Shown in pieces: positions 1 through 5,608 of a stretch of 5,608 nucleotides of DNA. The notes beneath the pieces are model-generated. The model did no database searches, had not been told where the DNA came from, and was given only the letters and a program-made list of their open reading frames with translations. The stretch's first letter is position 1, and each line of letters starts with the position of its first letter. The stretch covers positions 2,742 to 8,349 of the forward strand of contig DCID01000032.1 of the NCBI GenBank assembly GCA_002315745.1. Direction: 5' to 3'. Position numbers and translations under genes: made by a program. Source of the stretch: Bacteroidales bacterium UBA1735. Its GTDB lineage: Bacteria > Bacteroidota > Bacteroidia > Bacteroidales > Paludibacteraceae.

Positions 1-61
1 AGCAGCCGCATATACTACCTCTGCCTATTAAAAAAAGAAACTACAAAAACAAACATAAAAC
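1..61 (+). promoter_or_regulatory. A-rich leader upstream of the phosphate transporter gene
   Basis: The 30 bases before the transporter start are almost all A with a few C and T, and there is no Shine-Dalgarno-like purine box. This is the usual look of a Bacteroidetes translation start. At 16-23 the sequence TACCTCTG is one mismatch from the Bacteroidetes -7 promoter element TAnnTTTG and would place a transcription start near base 30. The matching -33 element would lie outside the window, so the promoter reading is weak. One reading frame (2-31) ends in TAA and could instead be the last codons of an upstream gene. Nine codons are too few to decide. Confidence 0.3.
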
Positions 62-1123
62 ATGTCCTATTTAATTACTATCATCGTCCTCGCCATTTGC
101 TTCGATTTCATCAATGGCTTCCACGACTCCGCTAACTCCATCGCGACCGTCGTCTCTACCAAGGTCCTCCGACCTTTCGTCGCCGTCGTTTGGGCAGCTT
201 TCTTCAATTTCGTCGCTTTCTTCGCCGCCGAGTACCTCTTAGGTTTCAATATCGCTAACACCGTGCAGAAAGTGGTCGAGGCGGAGCAGGTCACCCTACC
301 TATCATCATCGCCGGTCTCAGTGCTGCTATTGTATGGTCACTGATCACGTGGTGGAAAGGTATCCCTTCCTCTTCCAGTCATACCCTTATCGGCGGTCTC
401 GTCGGTGCGGCTGTCTGCTGCAAGGGTGTCATGGCAGTCCATTGGGAAACGGTTGGCACTATCTGTCTTTTCATTTTTATCGCACCTTTGATCGGTTTCA
501 TCGCGGGTAACCTCATCACCGTCGGTCTCTATTGGATCTGCCGCAAAGTACGTCCGCATAAGATGGAGGTCTGGTCACGTCGCTTGCAGCTCGTCTCTAG
601 TGCCTGTCTGAGCACCGCCCATGGTCTCAATGACTCGCAGAAGGAGATAGGTGTCATCGCCTGTGCTTTAGCCGCTTTTGGGGCGCAGTATGGGCTCGAT
701 AGTCTGCCTACTTCGCTCTTGCCGGATACCATCACCCATGCCGGTGATATCGGGCATAACTTCACCGGTGCTCCGGCTTGGATACCTATTGCTTGTATCA
801 CGGCTATTGCTATTGGTACCATGTCGGGTGGTTGGAAGATTATTAAGACCATGGGTAATAAGATCACTAAGATCACGCCTTATGAAGGTTTCTGTTCGCA
901 GGCGGCGGGTGCGGTCACTCTTTTTATCACCCAGAACCTCGGTGTCCCTGTCTCCACGACGCATGTCATCTCCGGTTCTATCATGGGTGTGGGAGCGGTT
1001 AAGCGTATGTCGGCTGTCCGTTGGGGGGTGAGTAAGGAACTTCTCACTGCCTGGATCATCACTATCCCCATCTCCGCCGTCATTGGCGCCACTGTATATG
1101 GTATTTTAACTATCTGGATTTAA
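62..1123 (+). CDS. pit: Inorganic phosphate transporter, PiT family (short form)
   Basis: This is an inner-membrane phosphate permease of the PiT/PHO4 family (353 aa), which takes up phosphate as a metal-phosphate complex with protons, or with sodium in some members. The two PiT signature repeats are visible. The first is GFHDSANSIAT (residues 19-29) followed by IPSSSSHTL (101-109). The second is STAHGLNDSQKEIGV (184-198) followed by GVPVSTTHVISGSIMGVG (294-311). These give the inverted-duplicate architecture of the family. About ten hydrophobic segments span the protein (roughly 2-18, 40-60, 79-97, 105-123, 132-159, 241-257, 276-314 and 327-352, plus the signature regions). It is shorter than the roughly 500-residue E. 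coli PitA because the central loop is small, as in many Bacteroidetes homologues. The ATG at 62 places the first signature at the expected distance. Its stop overlaps the start of the next gene as TAATG, so the two are almost certainly co-transcribed. The PhoU-like DUF47 partner often found beside such transporters is not visible here. The family call is firm; the exact ion coupling cannot be read. Confidence 0.95.
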   Translation: MSYLITIIVLAICFDFINGFHDSANSIATVVSTKVLRPFVAVVWAAFFNFVAFFAAEYLLGFNIANTVQKVVEAEQVTLPIIIAGLSAAIVWSLITWWKGIPSSSSHTLIGGLVGAAVCCKGVMAVHWETVGTICLFIFIAPLIGFIAGNLITVGLYWICRKVRPHKMEVWSRRLQLVSSACLSTAHGLNDSQKEIGVIACALAAFGAQYGLDSLPTSLLPDTITHAGDIGHNFTGAPAWIPIACITAIAIGTMSGGWKIIKTMGNKITKITPYEGFCSQAAGAVTLFITQNLGVPVSTTHVISGSIMGVGAVKRMSAVRWGVSKELLTAWIITIPISAVIGATVYGILTIWI

Positions 1124-1554
1124 TGAAAAAAACACTCATCACATATCGTAGCTGTTGGATCTTAGCCCTGCTCTTGCTCTTTCTTGTTCTCCCATCTTGT
1201 AACACCGAGTACGGAGGCGGTGGTGGTGGAGGCTTCACCTCCCTCGTCTATGTCCGTCAGGGCATGGGCGATTATGGCATCGTTAAGTACACCTACGATG
1301 GCCACTATGTCCGGGAGGGCATGGGTGCGTATGGTACGGTTAAGTACACGTATGATGGTCATTATATCCGCCAGGGTATGGGCGATTATGGCACGGTCGT
1401 CTATACGTATGATGGCCATTATATCCGTCAGGGTATGGGCGATTATGGCACCGTCGTCTATACGTATGACGGCCACTATATCCGCCAAGGCATGGGTGAT
1501 TATGGCACCATCCTCTACACCCTCACCTCCTCTAAGATGGTGTCGGTTGAGTAG
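1123..1554 (+). CDS. Small repeat-containing predicted lipoprotein coupled to the phosphate transporter
   Basis: This 143-residue protein belongs to no named family that I recognise. It starts with a signal peptide: MKK, then a hydrophobic core at about 12-22, then the lipobox LPSC with the lipidated cysteine at residue 26. A run of seven glycines (31-37) follows as a flexible tether. Residues 43-137 are five tandem copies of a 19-residue unit, consensus YIRQGMGDYGTVVYTYDGH. The last copy loses the unit's end and runs into a short tail ending MVSVE. The Tyr/Gly-rich pattern with alternating polar and hydrophobic positions suggests a small beta-meander. Export and attachment to the inner or outer membrane follow from the lipobox. 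There is no run of acidic residues directly after the cysteine to argue for surface export. The ATG shares its A with the transporter stop codon and has no Shine-Dalgarno sequence, which suggests translation by reinitiation. Function is unknown; a role in phosphate or metal handling is only a guess from the neighbour. Other frames are also open across this stretch because the repeat length is a multiple of three, but only this frame has a signal peptide and a regular repeat. Confidence 0.85.
   Translation: MKKTLITYRSCWILALLLLFLVLPSCNTEYGGGGGGGFTSLVYVRQGMGDYGIVKYTYDGHYVREGMGAYGTVKYTYDGHYIRQGMGDYGTVVYTYDGHYIRQGMGDYGTVVYTYDGHYIRQGMGDYGTILYTLTSSKMVSVE
1249..1533 (+). repeat. Five tandem copies of a 57-bp coding repeat
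   Basis: The copies lie at 1249-1305, 1306-1362, 1363-1419, 1420-1476 and 1477-1533, each encoding one 19-residue unit of the lipoprotein. Copies 3 and 4 encode identical peptides and differ at 4 of 57 bases, all synonymous third positions. Copies 2 and 3 differ at 14 bases. Copy 5 matches the unit over its first 11 codons and then diverges. The period is divisible by three, so gain or loss of whole copies keeps the frame. Confidence 0.95.
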
Positions 1555-1675
1555 TAAATATAGCAATGGTTGCTGTATGGCGACTATTCGTGCGACGGGT
1601 GGTAGCATTGGGATCTATATTCAGAATAAGGCTTTGATAGCAGAATGATCGATGCGATTATCCTATAATACAAAG

Positions 1676-1695
1676 GGTCAGCCGTAAGGTTGACC
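1676..1695 (+). terminator. GNRA-loop hairpin, probable 3' end of the transporter-lipoprotein transcript
   Basis: GGTCAGCC and GGTTGACC form an 8-bp stem closed by the tetraloop GTAA, which belongs to the stable GNRA class. One pair (1681 with 1690) is G-U in the + strand RNA. In the - strand RNA the same position would be an A-C mismatch, so the hairpin fits + strand transcripts better. It sits 121 bases after the lipoprotein stop, in the convergent gap. No U-tract follows on the + side (the next bases are TGTAGCC). It may therefore be a weak or factor-assisted terminator or an mRNA-stabilising 3' hairpin. On the - side CTTTGTATTAT follows, so some two-way function is possible. Confidence 0.4.
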
Positions 1696-1764
1696 TGTAG
1701 CCTTCCCTCTCACCTTGCCTCTCACCTGTAGCGGCTCCGCCGCGTCCTCTAACCTCTAACCTAA
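1693..1764. repeat. C/T-rich intergenic cluster of short direct repeats around a GC hairpin
   Basis: This stretch holds several nested repeats. ACCTGTAGC occurs at 1693-1701 and 1724-1732. CCTCTCACCT occurs at 1706-1715 and 1718-1727, a 12-base period. A perfect GC stem GCGGC/GCCGC with a TCC loop lies at 1731-1743. CCTCTAACCTCTAACCTAA at 1746-1764 has an 8-base period. The left end overlaps the 3' arm of the GNRA hairpin. There is no credible reading frame. The order (degenerate repeats, hairpin, degenerate repeats) suggests a dispersed intergenic element, but a single window cannot show that it recurs. Confidence 0.55.
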
Positions 1765-1781
1765 TACCAGTCAGTAGGAAA

Positions 1782-3356
1782 CTACATTCCCCACGTGTCT
1801 CGATCTAATGCACGATAGGATAAGGCTTCAGTTATATGCTGTGGCATAATAGAGGGGGAAGCATCAAGGTCAGCAATAGTACGTGCTACTTTCAAAATAC
1901 GGTCGTAAGCGCGTGCTGAAAGTCCAAATGAATTCATGGCTTTTGCCAATAATTTATCCCCAACCTCATCTAATATACAGAATTGTCTCACCATTTTTGG
2001 TGTCATTTGTGCATTACAGAAAATAGGTGTCTTTTTCGACATTGATGCAAAGCGTTCCTTTTGGATTTTTCTCGCCTTCATAACTCGCTCGCGTATAGAG
2101 GAAGAACTCTCACTAGGTTGTAAATCTTTTAATTGTTCGTACGGAACTGCTGCAATCTCGCAGTGAATATCTATGCGATCTAATAAGGGCCCACTGATAC
2201 GACTTAAATATCGATGTACTTGTGCAGGTGTACAAGTACAAGGGTGAGCAAGATTATTCTCTCCATAGTGTCCACATGGACATGGATTCATTGCTGCAAC
2301 AAACATAAAAGAAGCGGGATATTCGGTGCTGATATTACTACGAGTTATAGTAATTTTTCGATCTTCTAATGGCTGTCTAAGTACTTCCAATGCTGAGCGT
2401 TTAAACTCAGGTAGTTCATCTAGAAATAAAACACCATTATGTGCTAAACTAATTTCTCCTGGTCGAGGATTAGAAGATCCACCACATAAACCAACGTCGG
2501 AAATAGAATGGTGAGGTGAACGAAAGGGCCTTTTCACAATAAGGGACTCTGTAGTATGTGCTTTTCTTCTGTTAAGTAGTCCAGCTACTGAATGTATTTT
2601 AGTAGTTTCCAAGGCTTCCTCTATATTAAGGGGAGGTAGAATAGATGGAATCCGTTTGGCCATCATTGATTTACCAGCACCTGGAGGACCTACCATTATG
2701 AGATTATGGCCACCGGCAGCAGCCACCTCTAATGCTCTTTTGACATTTTCTTGTCCCCGTACGTCTGAGAAATCATCGTCTGTATCATAAGCTTCTTTAT
2801 CTATTAAAGCTTGTGTATCAATAACAATTGGTTGAAAAACCTCTTCGTTTTGATCATTTAAGAAAGCTATTACCTCATTCAATGTCTCCATTCCATAAAC
2901 CTCTAATCCTTCCACCACAGCAGCTTCTACAGAGTTTTCTATAGGTACTATAATGCCTTTAAAGCCTTCTCTTTTTGCGCACAATGCTATAGGCAATACG
3001 CCACGGATAGGTTGTAATGAACCATCCAAAGAAAGTTCACCCATTATTATATAATGACTCAATTTAGTGGTTTTAATAGTCTCGCCACCTGCCATCATTC
3101 CAATCGCTAATGGCAAATCATAGGAAGCACCTTCTTTTTTAATATCTGCAGGTGCCATATTGATGGTAATCTGTTTTCTTGGTGCTTCATATCCATTAAC
3201 ATTCAGTGCTGCTAAGATGCGTTCATAAGATTCTTTTACAGCATCATCGGGTAATCCGACCATTGTAAAGCCATATCCTGGGGCGGTATGGACTTCAATT
3301 GTAACTAAGACGGCATCAATCCCAACTGGGGAGGCGCCATATGTTTTAATTAGCAT
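1782..3356 (-). CDS. comM: YifB/ComM-family magnesium-chelatase-like AAA+ ATPase
   Basis: This is a full-length (524 aa; the family is usually about 500-520) cytoplasmic ATPase of the YifB/ComM family. ComM in Vibrio and Acinetobacter is a hexameric helicase that promotes branch migration during natural transformation. The Bacteroidetes members are mostly uncharacterised. Domains in order are an N-terminal Lon-like S5-fold domain (about 1-165, beginning MLIKTYGASPVGIDA), the AAA+ core (about 195-400) and the Mg-chelatase C-terminal helical domain (about 425-520). The core shows Walker A GPPGAGKS (223-230), Walker B GVLFLDE (308-314), the family NPCPCG motif (357-362) with a second Cys pair at 373 and 375 that could bind zinc, and SGPLLDRIDI (388-397). 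GLSARAYDRILKVARTIADL (478-497) lies in the sensor-2 region. All key residues are intact. The ATG at 3356 fits family starts. An A/T-rich spacer of 23 bases separates it from tamB upstream, so they probably share a transcript. Its GC content is markedly lower than that of both flanks and it prefers A/T-ending codons. The symbol is by family and does not prove a role in transformation. Confidence 0.93.
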   Translation of the reverse strand: MLIKTYGASPVGIDAVLVTIEVHTAPGYGFTMVGLPDDAVKESYERILAALNVNGYEAPRKQITINMAPADIKKEGASYDLPLAIGMMAGGETIKTTKLSHYIIMGELSLDGSLQPIRGVLPIALCAKREGFKGIIVPIENSVEAAVVEGLEVYGMETLNEVIAFLNDQNEEVFQPIVIDTQALIDKEAYDTDDDFSDVRGQENVKRALEVAAAGGHNLIMVGPPGAGKSMMAKRIPSILPPLNIEEALETTKIHSVAGLLNRRKAHTTESLIVKRPFRSPHHSISDVGLCGGSSNPRPGEISLAHNGVLFLDELPEFKRSALEVLRQPLEDRKITITRSNISTEYPASFMFVAAMNPCPCGHYGENNLAHPCTCTPAQVHRYLSRISGPLLDRIDIHCEIAAVPYEQLKDLQPSESSSSIRERVMKARKIQKERFASMSKKTPIFCNAQMTPKMVRQFCILDEVGDKLLAKAMNSFGLSARAYDRILKVARTIADLDASPSIMPQHITEALSYRALDRDTWGM

Positions 3357-3379
3357 AAGTTATATTTATTTATGGTTTA
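3357..3379 (-). other. A/T-rich intercistronic spacer between tamB and the YifB/ComM gene
   Basis: On the - strand the spacer reads from the tamB stop TAA, through an immediate second in-frame TAA, to an A/T run ending AATATAACTT just before the ATG. It contains no Shine-Dalgarno sequence and no terminator hairpin. That supports read-through from tamB and a start selected by an A-rich, unstructured leader, as is common in Bacteroidetes. A weak internal promoter cannot be excluded in such A/T-rich sequence. Confidence 0.5.
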
Positions 3380-5608
3380 TTATTCTTTATTATTCATTGA
3401 ATTTATTGAATCAGCGGGTAGGGCGGTGGAGTCGGGGGAGAGGGTAGGGGTGCCGTGGCGCTTGGCGATACGGGCAGCTTTCTTCTCGGGATTGACCCAG
3501 TTGAAGTCGTGACGGAAAAGGAAACCAATACCCTGGATCGTACTCGCCTGCTTCAACGAGTACTTATCCACCGTGTGCGAATAACCCCTCAGACGATACT
3601 TACCATTCGGCGTGAGCAAACACTCTATATCGACATCACCAAAGAAAGGACGATTAGAGACATCATTATACCGATAACCAAAGTTACCATTGATAATCAA
3701 TCGATCTACCGGCATGATCTGGAAAACAGCCTCATACTCCCGAGCCGCTGTCTGCTCCGTACCCTCCTGACGGACATTGAACCCAAGCGTGAAGACATTA
3801 GTGAGCTTACCGAGCCAGTTATTGATCTGACCCGTGATCGTGGACGACAGTAAGGCATAGGTATCATTAAGCGCCGTGTTATTCGCCGTCGATGTCTTCA
3901 TATACTCCGGCGTGAAGAACTTACCAAAGACTAACAAATAGACCACCTGACGCATCATCATCTCGTCCGTATTGATCACAGCCCGCACCTGCGTCTCGAC
4001 ATTCTCTTCCGTCTTAGGTAACTCAATCGAGAAACGGATAATAGGATCATCCAACGACCCCGTGAGGTGAATAAGCGTATTGACCGGCACCGACGTACGA
4101 CCCGACACGATGTTCTGAGTCTCCGAACCAAACAAGTCCTTCAGCGACGCCACGACCTGATACCGCGCCGTGACATTGAGCATAGGCTTCTCCGCCTTAC
4201 CATTCCACACAATCTGCGAACCCGCATCGATCGTGAAATCACGACGGATAAGGTTACCGATAGTGAAGCCCATCTTTCCCCTCACTAACTCATACGTACC
4301 CACTAACGTCAACTCATCCGTGGCATCATCCATCACTAACTTAATCGCACCATCACCCCGCGCCTCAATCATATCCCCCGTACGATCATCTAACACCAAC
4401 TGGAACAGCGTCTGCGGGTCTATATCGATCGACATACCCATACGGAAACGATTGGAACCACGTACCAACTTACTCTTGATCTTACGATGCGGCAATAAGG
4501 TCGTATCCCCCTGACCGAGACGAGCCGCTAACGGCGACAAACGCACCGTATCCGCACGGCGATGGTTGACAAAGGTCACGAACGAGTTATCACGCGCCGA
4601 CGAAGCACCTCCTAATGCCAAGCGGAAAGCCGACTTACCCGTCGTCACCGCCGTCGCATTGAGCACAATATCATTATCCGCACCCGTTATATCCACCGCA
4701 CCCGTCGCATAGACCTTACCATTGAACATCTGACCACGCTGCGGCGAGAGATCAATGACCAACGTACCATTAGGGGCAGTAGCCGTAGCGGTAGGAGTCA
4801 GCGCAGAGGAGGCGGTTGTTTCCGTAGTGGAGGTAGGAGTCACCGGGAGAACAGCATGCAAATCCAAGTGGAAATTTTGGAAATAGGCATCATGGGTCAA
4901 CCGACCATTGAACTGCAACGGGTTACCCTCTACATCCGTCATCGATAGATGCGGGAACGAGATAGACGTCGAGTCCATGAAAATAGAGTCATCCACGAAA
5001 TAGGTGCAACCGGTGAACGGTATAGTCAATCCCACATGATGCGGCTGCGCCCGCGTGATGACATACGTCTTCTTGCCCTCACCCCGCACAGACACCGTAC
5101 CCGACACATTACCCGTGATGTTCTCTAAGAAACCATGCGTCCAGTGCTCCACAAAATTGAGCGGCAACGAATCGGGACGTATATCCAACCGGAAACGATT
5201 CTTCTTCGACTCTACCAATCCCTTCACCACCGCCGCCTGACGACCAAAACGCTCCACTTCACCCGCTATATCGATATCGCCCGTCACCTTATTGAGCGCC
5301 ACATTCGCCTTCGCCGTACCAAAATAGGACTCGTTAAAAAACGTCGAATCTAACTGCACCTGTGCCTCAAAAATAGGCTTACTCAGCACCGAATAGAGAT
5401 TGACCCAACCCGATGCCCAACCATTCACCGTCAGCGTACGCTCCGGCAATAAGTACGGCATGATCAGCCCGACATTGATATCCGATAACCCTATACACAA
5501 CGAGTCCGATGCTAGACGGGACGCTACCCCATCGACCTGAATGAACTGCGACCGACCATGCACCCGTAATCGCTCTACATGCAACGTCGTATCATACGCA
5601 TTGAACGT
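3380..5608 (-). CDS. tamB: Translocation/assembly module TamB (DUF490), 3' part only
   Basis: The frame is open to the right edge, so the 5' part of the gene lies outside the window. The first in-frame start-like codon (TTG at 5584) is not a real start, because coding sequence continues upstream of it. The visible 742 residues are about half of a typical 1,400-1,700-residue Bacteroidetes TamB. TamB is anchored in the inner membrane, spans the periplasm as a long beta-taco groove and works in phospholipid transport or outer-membrane protein assembly. The visible part is beta-rich (fragment residues about 1-255 and 280-390). It then enters the conserved C-terminal TamB domain (about 390-710), with hallmark stretches such as GTYELVRGKMGFTIG (436-450), a DPIIRFSIELP segment (521-531), a VVYLLVFGKFF segment (555-565) and the closing strand GIGFLFRHDFNW. 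Two low-complexity segments stand out: a Thr/Ala/Ser/Pro linker (257-280) and a polar tail of about 35 residues after the last strand. The stop is doubled (TAATAA). The YifB/ComM gene follows after 23 bases. Codons ending in G dominate, except in the linker and the last 60 or so codons. Confidence 0.92.
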   Translation of the reverse strand, partial: TFNAYDTTLHVERLRVHGRSQFIQVDGVASRLASDSLCIGLSDINVGLIMPYLLPERTLTVNGWASGWVNLYSVLSKPIFEAQVQLDSTFFNESYFGTAKANVALNKVTGDIDIAGEVERFGRQAAVVKGLVESKKNRFRLDIRPDSLPLNFVEHWTHGFLENITGNVSGTVSVRGEGKKTYVITRAQPHHVGLTIPFTGCTYFVDDSIFMDSTSISFPHLSMTDVEGNPLQFNGRLTHDAYFQNFHLDLHAVLPVTPTSTTETTASSALTPTATATAPNGTLVIDLSPQRGQMFNGKVYATGAVDITGADNDIVLNATAVTTGKSAFRLALGGASSARDNSFVTFVNHRRADTVRLSPLAARLGQGDTTLLPHRKIKSKLVRGSNRFRMGMSIDIDPQTLFQLVLDDRTGDMIEARGDGAIKLVMDDATDELTLVGTYELVRGKMGFTIGNLIRRDFTIDAGSQIVWNGKAEKPMLNVTARYQVVASLKDLFGSETQNIVSGRTSVPVNTLIHLTGSLDDPIIRFSIELPKTEENVETQVRAVINTDEMMMRQVVYLLVFGKFFTPEYMKTSTANNTALNDTYALLSSTITGQINNWLGKLTNVFTLGFNVRQEGTEQTAAREYEAVFQIMPVDRLIINGNFGYRYNDVSNRPFFGDVDIECLLTPNGKYRLRGYSHTVDKYSLKQASTIQGIGFLFRHDFNWVNPEKKAARIAKRHGTPTLSPDSTALPADSINSMNNKE
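4769..4840 (-). other. Low-complexity Thr/Ala/Ser/Pro linker inside TamB
   Basis: This segment encodes about 24 residues, TPTSTTETTASSALTPTATA plus a short end, between two beta-rich stretches of TamB. It is probably disordered. The 11-base string GGTAGGAGTCA (+ strand) occurs at 4790-4800 and again at 4832-4842. It encodes the repeated TPT and suggests the linker grew by local duplication. Its codons often end in C or T (ACT, CCT, ACC, TCC), unlike the G-ending codons around it. Confidence 0.6.

Noticed and set aside
2..31. Possible last nine codons of an upstream gene ending at TAA
   Set aside because: Nine codons give no recognisable sequence, and the same bases could be promoter or leader. 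They do not resemble a known end of the DUF47 partner.
678..1031. Overlapping frame inside the transporter gene (117 codons, + strand)
   Set aside because: Shadow of the transporter in another frame, very rich in Arg, Ser and Leu with no family features.
1162..1608. Long open frame on the - strand across the repeat region (148 codons)
   Set aside because: Same cause: the repeats lack stops in this antisense frame. No recognisable protein features are present.
1184..1648. Long open frame on the + strand overlapping the lipoprotein (154 codons)
   Set aside because: It is open only because the 57-bp repeat keeps every frame in register. It has no signal peptide or family match and is rich in Ser, Arg and Met of the kind produced by a shifted frame.
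1577..1648. Possible 23-codon small ORF after the lipoprotein (begins MATIRATGG)
   Set aside because: Too short to judge, with no start signal. It is the tail of the same shadow frame; it could be a gene remnant, but nothing supports translation.
1664..1669. TATAAT hexamer in the convergent gap, resembling a sigma-70 -10 box
   Set aside because: Bacteroidetes use a different primary promoter consensus (TAnnTTTG with TTTG upstream). No matching -33 element lies at the right distance and no gene follows on the + strand.
5582..5584. TTG as the start of the tamB reading frame
   Set aside because: The frame continues open through eight more codons to the window edge, and the protein is far too short for TamB, so the true start is outside the window.

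Overview
The window looks like chromosomal DNA from a member of the Bacteroidetes, most likely the order Bacteroidales. The grounds are a Bacteroidetes-style TamB, a YifB/ComM-type ATPase, A-rich leaders with no visible Shine-Dalgarno sequence, and a lipoprotein signal followed by short Tyr/Gly repeats. The genus cannot be named from the sequence alone.

Layout: two convergent gene pairs. On the + strand, a short-form PiT phosphate transporter (62-1123) overlaps by one base (TAATG) a small predicted lipoprotein (1123-1554). That lipoprotein is built almost entirely from five 19-residue (57-bp) tandem repeats. On the - strand, the 3' part of a large tamB gene enters from the right edge (5608-3380). 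It is followed after 23 bases by a complete yifB/comM-family gene (3356-1782). The 227-base convergent gap (1555-1781) holds a GNRA-loop hairpin, probably the 3' end of the + strand operon, and a C/T-rich cluster of short direct repeats around a GC-rich hairpin.

How the genes work together: the transporter imports phosphate across the inner membrane, and the coupled lipoprotein would sit in the envelope with unknown function. TamB is an envelope-spanning lipid-transport or outer-membrane assembly factor. YifB/ComM is a cytoplasmic AAA+ helicase-like protein linked to recombination during natural transformation in other bacteria. The two - strand genes are probably co-transcribed, but no shared function is evident.

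Most unusual points: the repeat lipoprotein translationally coupled to a phosphate transporter; a sharp drop in GC and a change of codon choice confined to yifB; and the structured repeat cluster between the operons. I see no CRISPR array, RNA gene, insertion sequence, toxin-antitoxin pair or defence system, and apart from the lipoprotein this is an ordinary housekeeping region.
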